A DNA stretch of 7,815 nt, from contig CALKTZ010001097.1 in NCBI GenBank assembly GCA_937997355.1, positions 1 through 7,815 on the forward strand. Direction: 5' to 3'. Positions 1 through 5,106 of the stretch are shown here, piece after piece (the first letter of the stretch is position 1; each line of letters begins with the position of its first letter). Below the pieces are notes generated by a model, which had not been told where the DNA came from, made no database searches, and worked only from the letters and a program-made list of their open reading frames with translations. The DNA is from an uncultured Planctomycetales bacterium (GTDB taxonomy: Bacteria > Planctomycetota > Planctomycetia > Isosphaerales > Isosphaeraceae). A program made the translations under genes and the position numbers.

Positions 1-29
1 GTGCCCGCAGCGTCGGTCGACCGCGAACG

Positions 30-57
30 GTCGAGGCCATCGATCCGCGGCCTCGAC
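30..57. repeat. Perfect 9-bp inverted repeat (hairpin)
   Basis: GTCGAGGCC (30-38) and GGCCTCGAC (49-57) are perfect reverse complements around a 10-nt loop. There is no T-tract on either side, so this is not a canonical intrinsic terminator. It could still end transcription of a gene lying left of the window, or belong to the palindromic cluster that follows. Confidence 0.5.
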
Positions 58-62
58 GGCCC

Positions 63-162
63 AGCCCTGAAAGGGCGGCCTTGTGTCGCTCGGGGCAACG
101 CCCCGAGTGACGACGGCCGATCCTTCTTTCTCCTCGTCTTCGAGCCCTGTAGGGGCGGCCTT
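63..162. repeat. Pair of REP-like motifs flanking a long hairpin
   Basis: A 20-nt motif occurs twice in direct orientation: AGCCCTGAAAGGGCGGCCTT at 63-82 and AGCCCTGTAGGGGCGGCCTT at 143-162, with 18 of 20 bases identical. Each folds into a small hairpin (GCCCT, 3-nt loop, AGGGC). In the second copy the closing pair has become a U-G wobble, so folding is kept. Between them lies a larger hairpin at 85-112. The arrangement resembles repetitive extragenic palindromic elements. The family assignment is inference, because only two copies are in the window. Confidence 0.5.
85..112. repeat. Long near-perfect hairpin with a 3-nt loop
   Basis: The core CTCGGGGC (89-96), loop AAC (97-99) and GCCCCGAG (100-107) form a perfect 8-bp stem. 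Flanking bases extend it by four to five more pairs, with G-U wobbles at 88/108 and 84/112. The very tight loop and absence of a T-run fit a REP/RAYT-type palindrome or a highly stable RNA hairpin better than a standard terminator. Confidence 0.55.
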
Positions 163-203
163 CCCCGGTTGCCGTCACCGCGCCGCGAGATGTTCAAAGC
201 GGT

Positions 204-274
204 GGTCTCCCGACCCCGCCGAAACCACCGACCAAAGGTCTCCGATCTTGCTCAGAGGGCTCGGTCGGGAGACC
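204..274. repeat. Perfect 12-bp inverted repeat with a 47-nt spacer
   Basis: GGTCTCCCGACC (204-215) is the exact reverse complement of GGTCGGGAGACC (263-274). A partial third copy (GGTCTCCGA) lies in the spacer near 237-245. It sits about 225 bp upstream of the sigma factor start, so it could be a paired protein-binding site or the stem of a structured leader. No function can be assigned from sequence alone. Confidence 0.45.
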
Positions 275-488
275 TTCATCCAACGGCGAGGGGGGCGAAA
301 TGATCCGGCGAATGCCGTACGCAATCCAATCGAGAACTGCTCGAAAGTGAATCCGAAACCCCTCATTCCATGCCCAGATCGCCCCTGCGAAACGTCGGGG
401 GCGAAAAATCGCGGGGAGCATCCCAAAATAGGGAGATGAAAACGGCAACTCCCCGCAAAGTATGGGTAGATCGGCGAACGGGGCCTTC

Positions 489-493
489 GGAGG
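489..493 (+). promoter_or_regulatory. Ribosome binding site of the sigma factor gene
   Basis: GGAGG at 489-493 lies 6 nt before a GTG at 500. A TTG at 494 abuts it directly and is therefore too close. This decides the start in favour of GTG-500. Confidence 0.6.
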
Positions 494-499
494 TTGATC

Positions 500-2194
500 G
501 TGGCGAGTCGACAACCGGGTGCGACGGTCAATTACCTGGGTCAGTTGTTCAACCACGGCACGGCCAGCGGCCTGAGCGAGCGTGAGCTGCTCGACCGCTT
601 CCTCGCCGCGCGGGACGAGATCGCATTCGAGGCGATCCTCGCCAGGCACGGGCCGATGGTGCTGGGGGTTTGTCGGCGCATCCTGCGCGACCGGCATGAG
701 ATCGATGACGCCTTCCAGGCGACTTTCCTGGTCTTCGCGCGACGCGCGGGGTCCATCCGAGGGGCCGAGTCGGTCGGCCGCTGGCTGCACGGCGTCGCCC
801 GTCGAGTCGCCAGGCGAGCCGATGCCCAGCGGACCCTCCTCAGTGTCAGGGGCGGGGATCTCTCCGCCGAGGAACCGGCCTCTCCCGACGGTTCGCCCGA
901 TGAGATCGCGGTGGGGAAGGAGTTGCTCGCAGTCCTCGACGACGAGCTGACCCGACTCCCCGCCTCGCTCCGATCGCCGATCATCCTCTGCGACCTGGAG
1001 GGGCTGACGCGCGAGGAGGCTGCCAATCGGCTCGGCTGGCCGGTCGGGACCGTCCACAGCCGACTGTCTCGCGCCCGCGACCAGCTCCGGCGCCGCCTTT
1101 TTCGCCGAGGGTTGACGGCCAATGACGCCGCCTTTTCGGCCGCCATCGCCTATCGGCCGGTTCCATTGTCACTCTTCAAGGCGACCGTCGGACTATCCGT
1201 GAAGTTCGCATCTCGGCGAGCCGCCCTGTCCGCGGCCTGCCCGGTCCCATCAACCCTTCTCGCCCAGGGAGTCCTCCACACCATGATGATCTCGAATTTG
1301 AAAATCCTCGGAACCACCGCGCTGGCCTGCTCCCTCGCCCTGGGGGTCCTGGGAAAGTCCGTCGTGCAATCGGGGGCGGAAGCAGGGGGCTTGAATCAGG
1401 CGGCGGTCGACCGTCAGGAACGGGAGGAAGAGAAGCAAGAGCCGGGCGACATGCAGGAGGAAGTTGCCCGTTTACGGCGGCAGAACACACAATTACAGAA
1501 GGAGGTGGACGACCTGCGCCGTCAGCTCGAATCCATGCGTCGGCCCGATCCTGCAAAGCTCCCCAAACCGGCGGCTGCTTCGGATCCTCAACGACCCCCA
1601 GGCGAACCGGGCGTCCCCATCCCGGGCCTTTCGCTGCATCGGGGTGGCTCCAACTCCACCAAGAAGAATCGCCTGAATTACGTGAGCACGGGCCAGATCA
1701 TCGTCGTCGTATCGCCAGACGGCAACACGGTGACGGCTTACAGCACGGAAACTGGCAAGGCGAAGTCCCTCCAGCTGCTGAGGCACGATGGCGCGAAATA
1801 CAAGGTCGTCCCGATCGTCAGCCCGGGTTTGGCGTTGCTGCACATGAAGGGGCAATCCATCGCCCAGTTGGCCGCATTCAATCTCATCGACGGGAACTGG
1901 CACACACAAACCCTGAACGAGCTGGTCGACGAGGCCAAACCGCTCGTCGGACCGGGCCTGGCGGTTTACCCGATCGGTCGCAGGCTCTATGCCTTCAGCG
2001 CGACCGCGAAGAGGTGGGACGTTTTGGAATTGCCCGAAGGGGCGGTCCCCATCCCTGCACTCGGACCGGCCGCCATCACCTGCGAATATGAAGGACGCCT
2101 CCACGTCTTCAGCGCCAAGACAGGGACCTGGGAGGCGATCAGCATCGAGGCTCCTCCCGTCATCGAGCGATCCCTCGACCCTCGATCTCGATAA
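500..2194 (+). CDS. ECF-type RNA polymerase sigma factor fused to a membrane-anchored beta-propeller-like domain
   Basis: Predicted 564 residues from GTG-500, chosen because GGAGG lies 6 nt upstream and because MASRQPG begins like planctomycete ECF factors. Residues 40-110 form sigma region 2 (AFEAILARHGPMVLGVCRRIL, then DDAFQATFLVFARRAGSI and GRWLHGVARRVA). Residues 142-200 form region 4, with the helix-turn-helix around TREEAANRLGWPVGTVHSRL. Unlike an ordinary ECF factor of about 180-200 residues, it continues with a hydrophobic segment (267-286), a charged coiled coil (about 316-346), a Pro-rich linker and a beta-rich domain (398-552). That domain has four repeats of about 40 residues sharing an Ala/Val-Phe/Tyr-Ser...Trp pattern, starting near 409, 453, 494 and 532. 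The likely role is transcription control coupled to the membrane, with the C-terminus outside as a sensor or built-in anti-sigma part. The sigma assignment is firm; the sensing role is inferred from architecture. No separate anti-sigma gene is adjacent. Confidence 0.9.
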   Translation: MASRQPGATVNYLGQLFNHGTASGLSERELLDRFLAARDEIAFEAILARHGPMVLGVCRRILRDRHEIDDAFQATFLVFARRAGSIRGAESVGRWLHGVARRVARRADAQRTLLSVRGGDLSAEEPASPDGSPDEIAVGKELLAVLDDELTRLPASLRSPIILCDLEGLTREEAANRLGWPVGTVHSRLSRARDQLRRRLFRRGLTANDAAFSAAIAYRPVPLSLFKATVGLSVKFASRRAALSAACPVPSTLLAQGVLHTMMISNLKILGTTALACSLALGVLGKSVVQSGAEAGGLNQAAVDRQEREEEKQEPGDMQEEVARLRRQNTQLQKEVDDLRRQLESMRRPDPAKLPKPAAASDPQRPPGEPGVPIPGLSLHRGGSNSTKKNRLNYVSTGQIIVVVSPDGNTVTAYSTETGKAKSLQLLRHDGAKYKVVPIVSPGLALLHMKGQSIAQLAAFNLIDGNWHTQTLNELVDEAKPLVGPGLAVYPIGRRLYAFSATAKRWDVLELPEGAVPIPALGPAAITCEYEGRLHVFSAKTGTWEAISIEAPPVIERSLDPRSR

Positions 2195-2222
2195 CGATGC
2201 GGAGGAACCCAGGCCCCCGGTC

Positions 2223-2259
2223 CCTGCCTCGGCGGAGATCAATGAGCGGCCGAGGCGGG
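2223..2259. terminator. Hairpin between convergent genes, possible bidirectional terminator
   Basis: CCTGCCTCGGC (2223-2233) pairs with GCCGAGGCGGG (2249-2259) over 11 positions, one of them a U-G wobble, around a 15-nt loop. It starts 28 bp after the sigma factor stop and lies between two convergently transcribed genes, where a shared terminator is expected. There is no T-tract, so the call rests on position and stem strength. Confidence 0.45.
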
Positions 2260-2426
2260 CAAGATTCCAGTCGGCGATCCGATTGATCCCCGGGTGATTG
2301 GTGTCGACAGCGACACGCGGCGGCTCCGGCGAAACGTCCAAGGAGCACCAGGTCTCGCTCCTCAGGCCATCGACCGCGATGCGAGAGCTCGGTGAGGGCC
2401 GGTCCGAGCGGCGGCGGTCGGTTGGT

Positions 2427-3134
2427 TTATCCGCGGCGCAGGCGGCGACGTGCCGTCGCGACGAGCAGGCCGATCCCTGTGGCCGTTAGACCGAGAGACG
2501 ACGGCTCGGGCACGGCCGAAAATCCCAACTGGAATGCCAGGTCGCCGAGCGGCGAGTTTGTCCATGGGCCAGTCGTAGGACTGTTGAGGGACACCGCGAA
2601 CCCGCCGCTCGCGCTGAAGGTTGCCCAGATCCAGTAGTCGGCGTTGGATCCGCCGCCGTTGACGACGCTCAGCCAATATGAGCCGCCCCCGAGCGAAACC
2701 GGCGCGAAGGTCGCGTCGTAGCGGTATGTATCCAGCATGATGGTGCCGCCGCCGAAGACGTCCTTGATCCCCGTGTTGACTCGGGTCGCCGTGAACGCTT
2801 CCGAGGCGACCACGGCGCCCGGCTTGCCGCCGGCATCGCCGTAGAAATAGAGCGTGAAGGCGTCTGCGATCGGCGGGACAGGGGTACCAATCGAGTCCGA
2901 ATAGACACCCCAGAACGTGATCGTATTGATGTCGAGGGGCGCGACGACGCCGAAGTTGTCCGCAATAAACTGAGGTGTACCCGGGAAATTGGGCGTGGAT
3001 GCGTATCCCCCCAGATAATTCGGCGGCCCCTGGTCGATCAGGATACCGGCCGCGGCCTGGGGAGTATGGAATGCAAGGGCCGTCAGGGCAATGGCGATGG
3101 TGAAGGCGTAGCCTATCAGACGAATGTCTTTCAT
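2427..3134 (-). CDS. PEP-CTERM sorting domain protein, secreted
   Basis: Predicted 235 residues. The N-terminus is a Sec signal peptide (MKDIRLIGYA, then a hydrophobic core to about residue 25 and an Ala-rich cleavage region near 27-30). The mature part is Gly/Ser/Thr-rich and beta-type, with aromatic blocks such as DAFTLYFYGDAGGKPG (91-106) and SYWLSVVNGG (152-161), as in other planctomycete PEP-CTERM exoproteins. The C-terminus has the full sorting signal: VPEPSS at 208-213, a hydrophobic stretch to about 227 and a basic tail RRRLRRG. In characterised systems this signal is processed by an exosortase-type protease and the protein goes to the cell surface or extracellular matrix; no exosortase gene is present here. 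The start is supported by AAAGGA 7 nt upstream and a promoter at 3182-3210. It is transcribed alone, convergent with the sigma factor gene. The molecular function of the mature domain is unknown. Confidence 0.9.
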   Translation of the reverse strand: MKDIRLIGYAFTIAIALTALAFHTPQAAAGILIDQGPPNYLGGYASTPNFPGTPQFIADNFGVVAPLDINTITFWGVYSDSIGTPVPPIADAFTLYFYGDAGGKPGAVVASEAFTATRVNTGIKDVFGGGTIMLDTYRYDATFAPVSLGGGSYWLSVVNGGGSNADYWIWATFSASGGFAVSLNSPTTGPWTNSPLGDLAFQLGFSAVPEPSSLGLTATGIGLLVATARRRLRRG

Positions 3135-3141
3135 TGTTCAG

Positions 3142-3147
3142 TCCTTT
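3142..3147 (-). promoter_or_regulatory. Ribosome binding site of the PEP-CTERM gene
   Basis: On the minus strand AAAGGA lies 7 nt before the ATG at 3134. This is a good Shine-Dalgarno match and confirms the start codon. Confidence 0.7.
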
Positions 3148-3181
3148 GCGTGACGGTTTAATATGTTTCTGAACAAAATGT

Positions 3182-3210
3182 GTTATCCGCGCTGGCGGTT
3201 CCATTGTCAA
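3182..3210 (-). promoter_or_regulatory. Sigma70-like promoter of the PEP-CTERM gene
   Basis: On the minus strand a perfect -35 hexamer TTGACA (3205-3210) is followed after exactly 17 nt by GATAAC (3182-3187), which matches four of six bases of the -10 consensus. The expected transcript start, near 3175, gives a leader of about 40 nt containing the ribosome binding site. A second TTGACA lies 12 bp further upstream (3217-3222) because of the tandem repeat. Confidence 0.55.
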
Positions 3211-3228
3211 AACAAATGTCAAAACAAA
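3205..3228. repeat. Perfect tandem duplication of a 12-bp unit over the -35 box
   Basis: TGTCAAAACAAA occurs at 3205-3216 and again immediately at 3217-3228. On the minus strand each unit reads TTTGTTTTGACA and so ends in a -35 hexamer. It is AT-rich against a GC-rich background. It may be a replication-slippage duplication, or a doubled regulator site that overlaps the promoter. Confidence 0.75.
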
Positions 3229-3635
3229 TTCCCCGAAGATGTCGGGCAGAAGTCCCTGATCGGGAAAGCCCGTCACGGCGGCCTTTTCGGCGGCATTCGG
3301 CGCCGATCGCCGCCGACTCCGTTCGAGAAATTCAGAACGACTCCGTCCGGCTGCTCAGTCGATTGAACACTCGCCAACGGGAAAGCGGCAGACCGAAGTA
3401 TTTTGTAGGGCGGGCACTATCCAAACGACCCATCCTTCCGCCAGACTGACTGTGGGCGGTGCCTCCTCTAGCTTTCTTGTCGACTCGGTTTTCGAGATAG
3501 CTCGTCTCGCTGGTTTCGCAAGAGGGTTGAGTCAAGCAATCCCGGGCATCAAGGTTCCAGACGAGTCGAGGGGTTAACCGAAGCCGATTGAGGCGCGAAT
3601 CATTGGGGATACCCAGGAGCCGATGGGGTGGATCA
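3229..3635. other. Non-coding stretch between divergent genes
   Basis: I see no credible gene here. The stretch contains an imperfect GC-rich palindrome at 3288-3315 and otherwise unstructured sequence of more even base composition than the flanking genes. It separates the PEP-CTERM gene (-) from the DUF2251-like frame (+). No convincing promoter for the latter was found. Confidence 0.5.
3288..3315. repeat. Imperfect 28-bp GC-rich palindrome
   Basis: Outer arms CGGCGGC (3288-3294) and GCCGCCG (3309-3315) flank the perfect 10-bp palindrome TCGGCGCCGA (3297-3306). Only the two bases between core and arm on each side fail to pair. The symmetry would suit a dimeric regulator site, or a cruciform or RNA hairpin. 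It lies about 75 bp upstream of the PEP-CTERM -35 box. Confidence 0.4.
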
Positions 3636-4205
3636 ATGCCGGTTGAATTGGTTTCCGAAGCGATGGTTACCGTCGGCGTACCCGCGACCATTGAAGGGCC
3701 GTCGCCTCGTTCGAGCTTTGCGGTCGTCTTCGAAGACGACGGGGTGACCGGATATTTCTACGGCCTCGACTTCGCAGGCAAGGAAAATCCGATCCTCGAC
3801 GCGATGCACGTCTACAATGTTGCCCAGGTCACGGATCGGGATAAGCCATCGCTCGTCCAACTGGTCTGGTCGAGCGACGGCCTCAAGTCTGCTTTGCTGA
3901 TCAACCAGTACCCTTATAGTGGTCCCCATTGTCTGGGCCAGGGTGGGCCGACGGGCTGGTCGGTCGGCAGATGCGCAATCGGCCGGCGGGGGCTAGGCTG
4001 TGGTGCGGATCCGGTTTACAATCGTTGGCCGGAATTTCCAAATGCGGGAATTTCGCCGCGATTGACGCAAACCTCGATTCTTCCTCATCCCGGCCCCTGG
4101 CTGATCTCGAACTCGATTGTGCCTGCCGGGCTGCTCGACTGGACCTCGCATGACGGCACCACAATCCACGCCCCAGGGTTCTCAATCCGAAGCCACCTAC
4201 GATAA
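3636..4205 (+). CDS. DUF2251-like protein, probably 3'-truncated with an unrelated tail
   Basis: From ATG-3636 the first 94 residues (to about 3917) look like a real conserved domain: SFAVVFEDDGVTGYFYGLD (27-45), NPILDAMHVYNV (51-62), DKPSLVQLVWSSDGLKSALL (69-88) and INQYPY (89-94). I recognise this from memory as the DUF2251 family, whose function is unknown to me. Family members continue with a further block (pattern FDF...GYC.xNFP) that is missing here. After residue 94 the frame reads as Gly/Pro-rich sequence without family character. It crosses a putative promoter (3994-4022) and overlaps the methyltransferase start by 56 bp. I therefore suspect the true 3' end was lost and the frame stays open by chance, as is common in GC-rich DNA. 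An in-frame start at 3588 is possible, but the family similarity does not need it. The ribosome binding site is weak. The gene may be a pseudogene. Confidence 0.5.
   Translation: MPVELVSEAMVTVGVPATIEGPSPRSSFAVVFEDDGVTGYFYGLDFAGKENPILDAMHVYNVAQVTDRDKPSLVQLVWSSDGLKSALLINQYPYSGPHCLGQGGPTGWSVGRCAIGRRGLGCGADPVYNRWPEFPNAGISPRLTQTSILPHPGPWLISNSIVPAGLLDWTSHDGTTIHAPGFSIRSHLR
3994..4022 (+). promoter_or_regulatory. Candidate promoter of the methyltransferase gene
   Basis: TACAAT at 4017-4022 matches five of six bases of the -10 consensus. The hexamer 17 nt upstream, TAGGCT (3994-3999), is a weak -35 (three of six). The leader to ATG-4150 would be about 120 nt. The call rests mainly on the -10 box and its position. 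Confidence 0.35.
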
Positions 4206-4968
4206 TCAGGGTCAATATACCCGGGCCGGCATTCTCCGCTACGAGAAGGTCTTCGGCACCGACTACGTGAGCACCGGCGGGCATGCCACGACCGAGGATC
4301 TCTGCGCCCGCCTCGGCGACTCGCTTCGGCCCGGCGTCCGGGTCCTCGATGTCGGCAGCGGCATCGGCGGCGCGGCCTTCCACCTGGCCCGGAAATACGG
4401 GGCCAAGGTGGTTGGCGTCGATCTCGCCAAGAACATGATCGACATCGCCAACGAGAAGACCCAGGCTTACGGCCTCGGCGACTCGGTCAGCTCGATCCTC
4501 GGCGACGTCCTCACGACCGAATTCCCCGAGAAGTTCGACATCATCTGGAGCCGGGACGCCCTGATGCACGTCCCCGACAAGGCCCATCTCTTCTCCCACC
4601 TGTTCGGCCTCCTCAATCCGGGGGGCCGGATCGTCATCACCGACTACGCCCGAGGCAAGACCCCCGGTTCTCCGGAATTCGAAGCCTACATCACCAAGAC
4701 CGGCTATTCGGTGATCGAGCCCGAGAAGTACGGCGAGTTCCTCCGAGGCGCCGGCTTCACCGACGTCGTGGTCGATGACGCGACCCCGAAATTCATCGAG
4801 ATCCTCCGAGACGAGGTGAAACGGCTCAAGGAGCAGCGGACCGACTTCGTCGGGGCGTTCTCGGAGACCGATCTCAACTACATCATCGACCGCTGGGAGA
4901 TGAAGGTCCGCTTCTGCCAGGCGGGCGACATGAAGTGGGGCATCTATCTGGGGACGCGCAAGGCTTGA
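4150..4968 (+). CDS. SAM-dependent phosphoethanolamine N-methyltransferase-like enzyme (PfPMT type)
   Basis: Predicted 272 residues, close to the 266 of Plasmodium PfPMT, which methylates phosphoethanolamine three times to phosphocholine. From remembered PfPMT sequence the match is collinear: QYTRAGILRYEKVFG (22-36), YVSTGG (39-44), the SAM loop VLDVGSGIGG (65-74), acidic D91, GDVL (118-121), SRDALMH (134-140) and ITDY (163-166). The proposed catalytic Tyr/His pair corresponds to Y23 and H140. Phosphate ligands Y160, Y175, Y181 and K247 map to Y166, Y180, Y186 and K252, but the expected Arg179 is T184. Soluble, cytoplasmic. I chose ATG-4150 because residues before it look unrelated; the ribosome binding site there is poor. 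It lies upstream of a permease and a phosphatidylcholine synthase, consistent with choline-lipid metabolism. The substrate could be phosphoethanolamine, free ethanolamine or another small amine. Confidence 0.85.
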   Translation: MTAPQSTPQGSQSEATYDNQGQYTRAGILRYEKVFGTDYVSTGGHATTEDLCARLGDSLRPGVRVLDVGSGIGGAAFHLARKYGAKVVGVDLAKNMIDIANEKTQAYGLGDSVSSILGDVLTTEFPEKFDIIWSRDALMHVPDKAHLFSHLFGLLNPGGRIVITDYARGKTPGSPEFEAYITKTGYSVIEPEKYGEFLRGAGFTDVVVDDATPKFIEILRDEVKRLKEQRTDFVGAFSETDLNYIIDRWEMKVRFCQAGDMKWGIYLGTRKA

Positions 4969-4995
4969 GCTGAGCGAAGCCTCGCGGCATTTCCT

Positions 4996-5052
4996 TTCGA
5001 GCAGAGCAATCGGCCCCGCCTGGATCGCTGGGTGGGGCCGCTCTGCTTGAGG
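4996..5052 (+). terminator. Long hairpin after the methyltransferase gene (terminator or leader structure)
   Basis: CGGCCCCGCC (5011-5020) pairs with GGTGGGGCCG (5031-5040), with one G-U pair, around a 10-nt loop. After a CAAT bulge (5007-5010) the stem resumes with GCAGAG (5001-5006) against CTCTGC (5041-5046) and fades with weaker pairs to about 4996 and 5052. It begins 28 nt after the methyltransferase stop. There is no T-run. It may reduce read-through into the permease, or act as a leader structure for it. Confidence 0.55.
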
Positions 5053-5091
5053 CGAATGAGACCAATGGTTAGCCCGGCCTTCCCGGATCTT

Positions 5092-5097
5092 GAGGGG
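5092..5097 (+). promoter_or_regulatory. Ribosome binding site supporting a GTG start at 5107
   Basis: GAGGGG at 5092-5097 is 9 nt before GTG-5107. Upstream in-frame ATGs at 5056 and 5065 have only a GAGG (5049-5052) lying at the edge of a hairpin. A GTG at 5032 lies inside that stem. Confidence 0.45.
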
Positions 5098-5106
5098 TGC
5101 AAGCTC

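Larger units (their letters stand above)
1..499. other. Intergenic region without a convincing gene, rich in palindromes
   Basis: I find no believable coding sequence here. The open frames present read as low-complexity Arg/Pro/Gly-rich products with no recognisable domain or ribosome binding site. The stretch holds three strong inverted repeats (30-57, 85-112, 204-274) and two copies of a short REP-like motif (63-82 and 143-162), listed separately. The 3' part (about 300-488) is the leader of the sigma factor gene. I could not identify a promoter in it with confidence. Confidence 0.6.

Noticed and set aside
1..303. Open frame running from the left edge of the window
   Set aside because: It covers the palindrome cluster, has no domain, and its composition does not resemble the real genes here.
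194..1057. Minus-strand open frame across the sigma factor start
   Set aside because: Lies antisense to a textbook sigma region 2/4 sequence and shows no domain.
3196..3209. Exact 14-bp match (CGGTTCCATTGTCA) with 1158-1171 inside the sigma factor gene
   Set aside because: A match of this length can occur by chance in a window this size. One copy is coding and the flanks do not match.
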